From: Verrucomicrobiota bacterium | GTDB lineage: Bacteria > Verrucomicrobiota > Verrucomicrobiia > Verrucomicrobiales > Verrucomicrobiaceae | Direction of reading: 5' to 3' | NCBI GenBank assembly: GCA_009885275.1 | Contig: VFKY01000409.1 | Coordinates: 1-9,033, forward strand | Length of the DNA stretch: 9,033 bases | Shown here: piece after piece, positions 1-6,719 of the stretch | Numbering within the stretch: position 1 is the stretch's first letter | How the letters are laid out: each line of letters begins with the position of its first letter | Translations under genes and position numbers: made by a program | The notes under the pieces: model-generated | The model's input: only the letters and a program-made list of their open reading frames with translations | The model's database searches: none | Told to the model about the DNA's origin: nothing

Positions 1-135
1 CGCGATCTCCATGCCACCATTCTCCACCTCATGGGCTTCGATCATCATCGTTTCACCTACAATTACGCTGGCCTCGACTACCGCCTCACCGGCGTCGAAG
101 ACGGACCGAGGGTCGTGCATGAGTTGATTGGATAG
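1..135 (+). CDS. DUF1501 domain protein, C-terminal end (partial)
   Basis: Frame 1 is open from the window edge to a TAG at 133-135 and encodes 45 residues. The peptide contains [15 protein letters not shown] followed by [11 protein letters not shown] and a short tail ending in ELIG. This is the typical C-terminus of DUF1501 proteins, which are secreted sulfatase/alkaline-phosphatase-fold proteins abundant in Planctomycetota and Verrucomicrobiota. They are usually paired with DUF1549/DUF1553 cytochrome-like proteins, and such a partner would be expected upstream of the window. The family assignment comes from the conserved tail only. The active-site region is outside the window, so nothing can be said about catalysis. 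The gene converges on the minus-strand NERD gene, with a hairpin-rich repeat between them. Confidence 0.85.
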   Translation, partial: RDLHATILHLMGFDHHRFTYNYAGLDYRLTGVEDGPRVVHELIG

Positions 136-152
136 GATTGGCAGAGCTGAAA

Positions 153-237
153 GGAGCGCGGGAACCCCTGCCCGCTTCCTTATTCAACGCGGCTTCGCCG
201 CCTATAGAAATGAAGCGACCAAGGGTGGTCGCGCTCC
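153..237. repeat. REP-like palindromic element with three hairpins
   Basis: The element is bounded by perfect 8-bp inverted ends, GGAGCGCG (153-160) and CGCGCTCC (230-237). Inside are three perfect stems: GCGGG/CCCGC (158-162 with 171-175, 8-nt loop), GCGGC/GCCGC (189-193 with 197-201, 3-nt loop TTC) and GCGACC/GGTCGC (215-220 with 227-232, 6-nt loop). The outer arms overlap the first and third stems, so cloverleaf and closed-ring folds are alternatives. It fills the gap between two convergent genes. It could serve as a bidirectional transcription terminator, although no U-tract follows any stem. Similar GC-rich palindromes are common as dispersed intergenic repeats in these phyla. Copy number cannot be judged from one copy. 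Confidence 0.6.
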
Positions 238-264
238 ATTCTCTATCCTGCTCAAAGAAGACTT

Positions 265-954
265 CTACCCCGCCCACTGCGCATTATGCAAACGGCTCAC
301 TTCCTTGCGATTCAGACTTTGATCCAGTTGCTTGAGGGCCGCATTCACACGATCCACCTCAACGCTGTTAAGCACCTCCCTGGTATGCGATATGATATGC
401 TTGCCTAAACCGGACATAAGCACCCCACTGGGCACGGCTGTTTTAAACACCGCATCGCCCGCCATCCAGACGATCGGAATGAAAGCGTTATCAGCGAGTC
501 CCAGAAACTGTTTCAAGGCCCGGACATGGAGCCTATTTTGATGCAGCGGATTGTCGATCCGAGTGCGCTTCTTGTAGTGCTGTTGGGTCCACTTCGGATC
601 ATCCGGTCCGGCAAAAATCCAACCGGAGAAGTTCTTGGTCTCGATGACAAACACCCCGCATTTTGACACCACGACATGATCGATCTGCGTCGTCCCCTTG
701 CCATCCGGCCGGGGCAGATAGAGATCGTGATAGCATCGGTAGGTGGCGGAGTTTAACTTATCAAGACTGCCCATCTTCGTCACCGCTTCCCCCACCCAAC
801 CCTTGATCCGGCGCTTCTTTGATTTGAGGTAGGTCACCGCGACCAGCAACGCCAGTAACAACCAGAAGGTCGGCGTTGAGGCGAAGTCGGCGAAGGCCTT
901 CCAAACCATGTCCAACAGGAAATTGGAATCCACAATCTTGGCGAAGATGATCAT
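265..954 (-). CDS. NERD domain protein with one N-terminal membrane segment
   Basis: This gene encodes 229 residues. A hydrophobic stretch at about 29-43 (TFWLLLALLVAVTYL) is followed by a basic KSKKRR patch, so it probably has one membrane anchor with the main domain in the cytoplasm. Residues 50-165 match the NERD (nuclease-related) domain: GE at 55-56, IDHVVV with D92, then IETKNFSGW with E105 and K107. This D...ExK pattern is the restriction-endonuclease-like core. The helix NPLHQNRLHVRALKQFL (about 138-154) is also typical of the family. NERD proteins are predicted to act on DNA, but substrates are mostly unknown and no partner helicase or kinase domain is present here. The ATG at 954 overlaps the TGA of the upstream PhoD-like gene by 4 bp (ATGA), which fixes the start and suggests translational coupling. 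Only a weak ribosome binding site is visible. Confidence 0.85.
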   Translation of the reverse strand: MIIFAKIVDSNFLLDMVWKAFADFASTPTFWLLLALLVAVTYLKSKKRRIKGWVGEAVTKMGSLDKLNSATYRCYHDLYLPRPDGKGTTQIDHVVVSKCGVFVIETKNFSGWIFAGPDDPKWTQQHYKKRTRIDNPLHQNRLHVRALKQFLGLADNAFIPIVWMAGDAVFKTAVPSGVLMSGLGKHIISHTREVLNSVEVDRVNAALKQLDQSLNRKEVSRLHNAQWAG

Positions 955-2003
955 ATGGCCTGTAAGCCACTAAGCTTCACGACGTGTTTAATCTGCGTCT
1001 TACCTTCCACATCGATGACCTGCGTTGTGATCGTCGCATCGCCGTTACTCCACTCAATGTTGAGGAGGCCAACGTTTGGTAAGTGGTAGGTTTTCGGAAG
1101 AAGGCGGTTCTTATTCGACGTGGGCGTGCCGCGCGGATGCTTCTGAGTCATGGAGCTTGAGGTGTAGTCATAGATCGGATAACCGCTGGGACCATCGAGT
1201 TTTGAAAACTCACACCAGTGGCGATCGCCGCTCAGGATAATAACGCCGGAAGCTTTGGTCCGCTTCAACACCTCCATGAAACGTTGCTGTTCGTGCGGCA
1301 TGTTGGCCCAGCATTCACCACCATGCACTTCGGGGGCGAACTGGATGCTGCTGACGATCAAGCGCAGTTCGGCAGGTTCTTTGAGAGTTTTTTCAAGCCA
1401 CTGCCATTGAGCGACACCGAGCATAGTGGTGTTGGTGTCGTCAGTGGCGACGCTGCGACCACCGAGCAATGCCTTCCCCTTCGCCACCTGTTTCAGGGGA
1501 CTGCGGAAGTAGCGAGTGTCGAGCAGGATGACCTGCACGCGCTTGCCTTCAGGGCCGAACACATGGGCACTGTAAACACCCTCCTGTTTACGACGGGGCG
1601 AATCCGTAGGTTCATCGAGCCAATCATGAAAGCCCTGCTGAGCTTCCTTCTTCAATGGATTACCAACCCCGCCATCGTTCTCACAATAATCATGGTCATC
1701 CCAGGTTGCAACGATGGCACCCTTGCTGCGAAGTCCTTGGAAAAAAGCACTCTGCTTCAGCAACGCATACTTCTCCCGCATCATCGGCAGCCCACCTTTA
1801 TCGGCATAGATGTTATCGCCCATGAAGATGAAGAGATCGCGCGGCAACGTCAGGGTACGATCGAGCATCGGATGCTCATGGGTGTCGAGGCAGGAACCAA
1901 AGACAATGTGCTGCAAGGCTTCGGTGCTGGCAGAGGGCGCGAGACTAGAGATCAGTCCGAGGCCGGGAAGTCCAGCAAGAAAACGGCGACGAGGTAGCAT
2001 CAT
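951..2003 (-). CDS. PhoD-like alkaline phosphatase/metallophosphoesterase, Tat-exported
   Basis: This gene encodes 350 residues. The N-terminus MMLPRRRFLAG, followed by a Gly/Leu-rich stretch and APSAS, is a twin-arginine-type signal, so the enzyme probably folds in the cytoplasm and acts in the periplasm or is lipid- or membrane-associated. The PhoD-family metal-site motifs appear in order: FGSC (35-38), MGDNIYAD (61-68), TWDDHDYCEND (100-110), LLDTRYFR (160-167), the loop around GGECWANMP (228-236) and LSGDRHW (257-263). All the Asp/Asn/His ligands expected of the family are present, so it is probably active as a Ca/Fe-type phosphodiesterase or phosphomonoesterase. The short length and absence of an N-terminal Fn3-like domain place it with the compact PhoD-like proteins rather than long Bacillus-type PhoD. 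The start ATG overlaps the TGA of the upstream remnant ORF (2000-2003). A second ATG follows immediately, so the start could be one codon later. The true substrate is not deducible. Confidence 0.9.
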   Translation of the reverse strand: MMLPRRRFLAGLPGLGLISSLAPSASTEALQHIVFGSCLDTHEHPMLDRTLTLPRDLFIFMGDNIYADKGGLPMMREKYALLKQSAFFQGLRSKGAIVATWDDHDYCENDGGVGNPLKKEAQQGFHDWLDEPTDSPRRKQEGVYSAHVFGPEGKRVQVILLDTRYFRSPLKQVAKGKALLGGRSVATDDTNTTMLGVAQWQWLEKTLKEPAELRLIVSSIQFAPEVHGGECWANMPHEQQRFMEVLKRTKASGVIILSGDRHWCEFSKLDGPSGYPIYDYTSSSMTQKHPRGTPTSNKNRLLPKTYHLPNVGLLNIEWSNGDATITTQVIDVEGKTQIKHVVKLSGLQAI

Positions 2004-2494
2004 GCAGATGAGAACGTCACTTCGCCCTGCGAACTTTCCGTAGGTGCAACGATAGCGATGAGGACATCGCTTCTACCTTCTCTTTTACTCTTGGCTCGCC
2101 GCACTGCTTTGTGTAGCGTCGATCCCAAGAATCCACCTCGCCCTTTCAGCCAAGCATAACTCCAAAGTCCAGTGGGAGCATTTAAAACAGGGGACAGTAG
2201 CGCTCGCATATCACCCGACAAGAGTATCCCCTTCTCAGTCAAGACGGGCACCATCTTACGAATTTTTTGGGATAGCACATCGCGTCGGATGCGTGGTAGC
2301 GTTACCTCTCCAAACTCTGAGCTCAATTAATGAGCTTGTGATACCGACACCACTCGCGCTGGAGTTTTCCATGGTTTGGGGAAATCATTGATGTAAAAAG
2401 CCACGCCCTCAGGTGGCTCCGCTGCTTCCGCAAACGGTCCTTCACCCATCCAAGCCCTGCCATCGGGAAGTCTAAATATAACGAGATCCATCAT
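2000..2494 (-). pseudogene. Remnant of a chorismate-binding enzyme (PabB/isochorismate synthase-like), interrupted
   Basis: Two ORFs lie in the same frame, separated only by a TAA at 2329-2327. The first (2494-2327, 55 aa) begins MMDLVIFRLPDGRAWMGEGP and includes VAFYINDFPKPW. The second (from TTG at 2326 to TGA at 2002-2000, 108 aa) includes KMVPVLTEKG and GLWSYAWLKGRGGFLGST. The last segment resembles the chorismate-enzyme signature in which a Gly-rich turn precedes LGATPE, and KMVPVL resembles the preceding K-x-VPVV segment. Both halves match the N-terminal part of PabB-type proteins in order. The catalytic C-terminal two-thirds are missing. After LGST the frame leaves the family and runs through a palindromic repeat (2011-2075). 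I infer a decayed gene: in-frame stop plus 3' truncation. The alternative is two real small genes, the second starting at TTG. The final TGA still overlaps the phosphatase start by 4 bp, so it may retain a translational-coupling role. Confidence 0.55.
2011..2075. repeat. REP-like palindromic element forming the 3' end of the remnant ORF
   Basis: Two perfect hairpins stand side by side: TTCGC/GCGAA (2021-2025 with 2029-2033, loop CCT) and AGCGATG/CATCGCT (2054-2060 with 2065-2071, loop AGGA). They are joined by about 20 nt. The arrangement of two short GC-rich stems with minimal loops is the style of dispersed REP sequences. On the minus strand the element is open and supplies the last 20-25 residues of the 108-aa ORF as well as sequence just upstream of the phosphatase start codon. 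The borders are approximate. Whether it is dispersed in the genome cannot be seen here. Confidence 0.45.
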
Positions 2495-2578
2495 CTATAA
2501 ATACGAACTTCATTCTGCATGGGAGACAGCCAAGGCCAAAGGGCAGTTCATGATTGATCGTAAAGAAGTATTAAATCT

Positions 2579-2623
2579 GAACTTTAGTCCACTACGTTAC
2601 ATGACATTCGCGGACTAAAGTTC
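2579..2623. repeat. Perfect 12-bp inverted repeat in the divergent promoter region
   Basis: GAACTTTAGTCC (2579-2590) and its exact reverse complement GGACTAAAGTTC (2612-2623) are separated by a 21-nt spacer. Each arm is itself nearly palindromic (G-x-ACT-WW-AGT-x-C). The repeat sits between the remnant gene on the minus strand and the large operon on the plus strand, just upstream of the likely promoter at 2631-2660. Two readings are possible: a paired operator for a dimeric regulator, or a REP-type element, since GGACTWWAGTCC-like cores resemble dispersed repeats of this phylum. No U-run follows, so a terminator is unlikely. Confidence 0.6.
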
Positions 2624-2630
2624 CTGCTTT

Positions 2631-2660
2631 TTGTGTAAGTTTTATGTAAGTATATATGAT
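2631..2660 (+). promoter_or_regulatory. Possible sigma-70-type promoter for the large operon
   Basis: A weak -35-like TTGTGT (2631-2636) is followed after 18 nt by TATGAT (2655-2660), one mismatch from TATAAT, in a locally AT-rich stretch. Transcription would start near 2667, about 20 nt before the chosen ATG at 2688. That leaves a very short leader without a clear Shine-Dalgarno sequence. Support is the hexamers and position only. Confidence 0.3.
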
Positions 2661-2687
2661 CCTCTTCGTTTCACGGCGACCAAACCC

Positions 2688-5600
2688 ATGAACCGATTCT
2701 CTCCTCTCTCCTATTGCCTCTCTCTCGCAGGACTGATCTCCGGACTCTTTCCGCTTTCGAGTTTTGCTTTGTCCGATGCCGAGGCATCTAGCGAAGCAAA
2801 AACCATCCTACAAGCCTCAGGCGTCAAAGGTGGTCTGGTTGTCCATGTAGGCTGTGGTGATGGGAAGTTGATTGCCGCCCTGAGAGCCAACGAAAGCTAT
2901 CAAGCACAAGGATTAACCAAGGATGCCGCAACGGTTCTCGCGACACGTGAAGCCGTGAGTAAGGCAGGTATTTATGGAGCGGTAGCCATCGACAGTTGGG
3001 ATGGTAAGGCTTTACCGTATATCGAAAACCTGATCAATCTCCTCGTGGTGGATGATGCGGCAATGGTTTCCAAAGAGGAGATATTACGGGTGTTGACGCC
3101 TAATGGCGTGGCGATGCTTCGCAAAGAAGGCGAGTGGGAAAAGATCGTAAAGCCTCGCCCAGCCGAAATGGATGAATGGACGCACTATGCTTATGATTCA
3201 AAGGGGAATACGACCTCAAAAGATCTACTCGTAGGACCACCTAAAAGAATGCAATGGGTGGGTGATCCAAGATGGAGCAGACACCATGACCGTATGTCGT
3301 CCGTAAGTGCGCTGGTTTCTAGCGGTGGTCGCATTTTTTACATCATCGATGAAGGCAGTCGTATCAGTATTCTAATGCCGGCAAAGTTCATGCTTGTGGC
3401 ACGCGATGCTTTTAACGGCACGGTACTATGGAAAAGACCCATCGATGAGTGGAGCACGCATTTGTGGCCTTTGAAATCGGGCCCCACCGAATTGACTAAA
3501 CGTCTGGTGGCTGATGGCGACAAGGTGTTCGTCACCATGAGCATCACTGCTCCGATTTCTTGCCTCGATGCCGCCACCGGCAAACTGATCCGTGAATATC
3601 CGCAAACCAAGGGCACTGAGGAAATCATGTATCGAAATGGAACACTATACTCCCTGGCGAACAAGAATGCCGATCGTCTCAACGAAGAGTTTGCCGTAAA
3701 AGAGCAAAGCGATCAAAAGCGTGTTACAACGGAGTTCAACTGGGACGGAAAACCGCGCACGCTGTTTGCCATGGATGCGACAAGCGGTAAGACCTTGTGG
3801 GAAAAAGAAGATCGTATCGCTCCGATCACCCTAGCACTGGATGACAAGCGCGTAGCCTACTTCAACGGTGATGGTATCACCTGTCTCGATGTGAAAACAG
3901 GAGCAACCAAGTTCGCGGATGCGCCCGCAAAAAAACGTGCCCTCTATGAATTCAACTTTGGTCCTAGGATTGTGCTCTACAATGATGTGATTCTCTATGC
4001 CGGTGGCGATGGAACGATGAAGGGAGTGAATGCTGACACCGGCAAAGATCTATGGGTGGCTCCCCATGAAAAAAGCGGGTATCGCAGCCCTGAAGATCTC
4101 ATTGTTGCACAAGGCCTGGTCTGGAATGCCGGAACGACGGAAGGAAAACAAGAGGGCGCTTTTACGGGACGCGATCCTTTAACAGGTGAAGTGAAGAAGC
4201 AGTTTCTCCCCGATGTGCCAGAGGGAACGTATTGGTTTCACCATCGTTGTTATCAGGCTAAAGCCACTGAAAACTACCTCATTCCCTCACGCACCGGTAC
4301 GGAGTTTGTCGATATCGAAAAGCAACATTGGGATCTGAATCACTGGGTGCGTGGTGCCTGTCTGTATGGCATCATGCCTGCCAATGGACTGACTTACGCA
4401 GGTCCCCACAATTGCGCCTGCTATCCTGAAGCCAAATTGGATGGCATGAGTGTGCTGGCTCCAGAATCAAAAATTCCACTGCCCGCTGATACACCTGATA
4501 CGGAAAGACTAACGAAGGGTCCCGCTTATGGAGCTAAGCTTGATGCGGCCGATGCGGATCCCAAAGACTGGCCTGCTTATAGGCATGACAACGCTCGCAG
4601 TGGTTTCTCGGATCAGGAGCTTGCAAAAGATCTTGGTATGGCCTGGGAGGTCAAGCTCACGCCTCCATTGAGCACTTCCACCATTGCTGGAGGTCTGACA
4701 TATGTTTCGGAAGTGGATAAACACACTCTACATGCCTATGACGCCAGCACCGGCAAAGAGGCATGGCATTTCATTGCAGGTGGTCGCATTGATTCACCTC
4801 CAACGTATTGGAAGGGTCGAGTATTTTTTGGTGGTAAGGATGGCTATGTTTATTGCCTGAGAGCAAGTGATGGTGCGATGGTCTGGAAATTTCAGGCAGC
4901 ACCAAACCCTATGAAACACTGCGCCTGGGAAATGATGGAAAGCGTCTGGCCGGTGCATGGCAGTGTGCTGGTAGAAAACGGACTTGTCAGTTGTGTGTCA
5001 GGCCGGTCCATGTTTCTCGACAATGGACTATGGTTTTATCGTCTCGATGCGATGACCGGAGAGATGAAAGTGAAGGAACACTATGATGATCGTGATCCCG
5101 ATACAGGGGGTGATTTGAATGATCGCCATAAGACTCTACAAATGCCCGTAGCACTCAATGACATCTTGAGTAGCGATGGCAAGTGGACCTACTTGAGAAC
5201 CCAGAAAATCGGCGATAATGGCAAACGCGTTGATGTTGGTCCTGTATCAGGGGAATTCGATAAACAAGCCGGGGCGCAAAAGGGAGAAGGACAACATCTT
5301 TTTGCTCCAATGGGCTTCCTTGATGATAGCAATTTCCATCGCAGTTACTGGGTCTATGGCAAGAGTTTTGCCGGTGGACATTCTGGATACTATCAAGCTG
5401 GAAAATTTGCTCCCTCAGGTCGAATTCTTGTTCACGACGATAAAAATGTCTATTCTTACGGGCGGGAAGCGCAGTATTACAAATGGACCACGACGATGGA
5501 ATACAGCCTCTTCTCTACGCCTAAGGGTGCGCCACCAGAAGCCTTCACCACGGAAGCAGCGACAACGCCCCGCGTAGGCAATTCCATTGTGCTAGGCCCC

Positions 5601-6716
5601 GACGGTAAACCTTTAGTCAACCAACCAAAAAAGCCGGATGAACCCGGAAAGAAAGTCAAAGGCAAGGCGAAAGCAGTGGCACCCGTAACGCCCGTCAAAG
5701 GTCAACCCATTCCCGGTTCAGTTCAATTTCCAGATTCAGTCGAACTGGATCCTACAAAGACCGCACTCAGTATCGAAGCCTGGGTAATGCCTGACAGCGC
5801 GAATGGCACCATCATGCATCAAGGAGGGCCACAACAAGGTGTCGCTCTCGACATTCACGAAAAGAAACCCCAGCTTCATATTCGTAGTGCCGGCACTGTT
5901 GCCACAATCATCTCCTCGGAAACTCTTACGGAAGGTTGGCATCATATCGTCGGCGTCCTTGCTGCCGATAAAAAAATGAGCCTTTACCTTGATGGCCGTG
6001 TGGTGGCAGAAGGCATGGCCAGCGATCTCGTTGCCAGTCGGCCGAAGAATCCCACCCTCATTGGCAATGGCAGTGGTGTCACCGAGGGTACTGCCGGTGG
6101 ATTCAGTGGGATGCTTGATCAATTCGCCATCTATCACAAAGCGCTTACGAATGCCGAGGTGCAAACTCGCTTTGAACAACCGGACACCAAGCCCAATGAT
6201 GCCGTGGTTTTTTGCAACTTTGACAACGGCGACTCCCGCGACTCATCAGGCAATAACATCCACGGCGTGGGTGCAGGTGTCGAGACCGGCAAAGGAAAGG
6301 TCGGCGCTGCGCTCTGGTTCAAAAGCGGATCAGCGGGTGGAAAAGGTGCCGGCAAAGCAGGTGGGAGTTTTGTGAAGCACACATGGGATCGCTATGTGCC
6401 CATCGTTGCTCGTAGCATGGCGCTGGCTGGAAAAACATTATTGGTCAGCGGTCCGCCGGATATGATTGATGAAGAATATGCTTTCGAGCGTCTCGCGGTG
6501 AAAGACCCTGAAATCCTTAAAGAACTCGCAGTTCAAAATGAAGCGCTCGATGGTAAACGTGGTGCCAAGATGTGGGCCGTGAATGTCGAAACGGGCGAGC
6601 AATCCGCTGGACTTGAGCTTACCAGCCCATCCGTCTGGGATGGTATTACAGTGGCTCAGGGTAGAATCTATGTCTCGACCGTTGATGGACGTATTCAATG
6701 CTTTGGGAAAAAATAA
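2688..6716 (+). CDS. Large secreted PQQ-like beta-propeller protein with methyltransferase-like N-domain and inserted LamG domain
   Basis: The ATG at 2688 is chosen because a Sec signal peptide begins there (MNRFSPLSYCLSLAGL, likely cleavage after SFA at residue 27). The frame extends to a TTG at 2631, but that would place 19 unrelated residues before the signal. The mature protein of 1342 residues has, in order: a Rossmann/methyltransferase-like domain (about 35-155) with motif I VHVGCGDGK at 52-60; a first PQQ-type propeller (about 160-610) with repeats such as CLDAATGKL (about 292) and AMDATSGKTLWEKED (about 362); a CACYPE motif (C576, C578); a second propeller opening with WPAYRHDNARSGF (about 628) and including DASTGKEAWHF (about 684); a Lys/Pro-rich linker (about 970-1008); a LamG/concanavalin-like domain (about 1010-1165); a further LamG-start-like piece (about 1172-1212); and closing propeller blades to the C-terminus (VNVETGEQ near 1297). 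This architecture resembles a PVC family of secreted propeller proteins of unknown function. Classical quinoprotein dehydrogenase catalysis is not demonstrable. It heads the operon, with 3 nt to the next gene. Confidence 0.85.
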   Translation: MNRFSPLSYCLSLAGLISGLFPLSSFALSDAEASSEAKTILQASGVKGGLVVHVGCGDGKLIAALRANESYQAQGLTKDAATVLATREAVSKAGIYGAVAIDSWDGKALPYIENLINLLVVDDAAMVSKEEILRVLTPNGVAMLRKEGEWEKIVKPRPAEMDEWTHYAYDSKGNTTSKDLLVGPPKRMQWVGDPRWSRHHDRMSSVSALVSSGGRIFYIIDEGSRISILMPAKFMLVARDAFNGTVLWKRPIDEWSTHLWPLKSGPTELTKRLVADGDKVFVTMSITAPISCLDAATGKLIREYPQTKGTEEIMYRNGTLYSLANKNADRLNEEFAVKEQSDQKRVTTEFNWDGKPRTLFAMDATSGKTLWEKEDRIAPITLALDDKRVAYFNGDGITCLDVKTGATKFADAPAKKRALYEFNFGPRIVLYNDVILYAGGDGTMKGVNADTGKDLWVAPHEKSGYRSPEDLIVAQGLVWNAGTTEGKQEGAFTGRDPLTGEVKKQFLPDVPEGTYWFHHRCYQAKATENYLIPSRTGTEFVDIEKQHWDLNHWVRGACLYGIMPANGLTYAGPHNCACYPEAKLDGMSVLAPESKIPLPADTPDTERLTKGPAYGAKLDAADADPKDWPAYRHDNARSGFSDQELAKDLGMAWEVKLTPPLSTSTIAGGLTYVSEVDKHTLHAYDASTGKEAWHFIAGGRIDSPPTYWKGRVFFGGKDGYVYCLRASDGAMVWKFQAAPNPMKHCAWEMMESVWPVHGSVLVENGLVSCVSGRSMFLDNGLWFYRLDAMTGEMKVKEHYDDRDPDTGGDLNDRHKTLQMPVALNDILSSDGKWTYLRTQKIGDNGKRVDVGPVSGEFDKQAGAQKGEGQHLFAPMGFLDDSNFHRSYWVYGKSFAGGHSGYYQAGKFAPSGRILVHDDKNVYSYGREAQYYKWTTTMEYSLFSTPKGAPPEAFTTEAATTPRVGNSIVLGPDGKPLVNQPKKPDEPGKKVKGKAKAVAPVTPVKGQPIPGSVQFPDSVELDPTKTALSIEAWVMPDSANGTIMHQGGPQQGVALDIHEKKPQLHIRSAGTVATIISSETLTEGWHHIVGVLAADKKMSLYLDGRVVAEGMASDLVASRPKNPTLIGNGSGVTEGTAGGFSGMLDQFAIYHKALTNAEVQTRFEQPDTKPNDAVVFCNFDNGDSRDSSGNNIHGVGAGVETGKGKVGAALWFKSGSAGGKGAGKAGGSFVKHTWDRYVPIVARSMALAGKTLLVSGPPDMIDEEYAFERLAVKDPEILKELAVQNEALDGKRGAKMWAVNVETGEQSAGLELTSPSVWDGITVAQGRIYVSTVDGRIQCFGKK

Positions 6717-6719
6717 GTT

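Noticed and set aside
128..335. Small ORFs on both strands around 86-335
   Set aside because: They run through the palindromic repeat and the antisense of the DUF1501 and NERD genes, and none has a family match or ribosome binding site.
1218..1997. Long plus-strand ORF of 259 codons opposite the phosphatase
   Set aside because: It lies wholly antisense to a gene with complete PhoD motifs, and its own translation shows no recognisable domain. It is a shadow of the phosphatase codon pattern.
2475..2516. Short minus-strand ORF starting MKFVFIDDGSRYI
   Set aside because: Only 13 codons before a stop, overlapping the start of the remnant gene in another frame. The resemblance to DUF3800 starts is probably chance.
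2579..2623. Rho-independent terminator reading of the 12-bp inverted repeat
   Set aside because: The spacer is 21 nt, the stems are AT-rich in the centre and no U-tract follows on either strand.
2631..2687. TTG upstream start for the large propeller gene
   Set aside because: It would put 19 residues in front of a well-formed signal peptide and overlaps the likely promoter. The ATG at 2688 is better.
5736..6179. 147-codon minus-strand ORF inside the propeller gene
   Set aside because: It is antisense to the well-supported LamG domain and has no independent signal.
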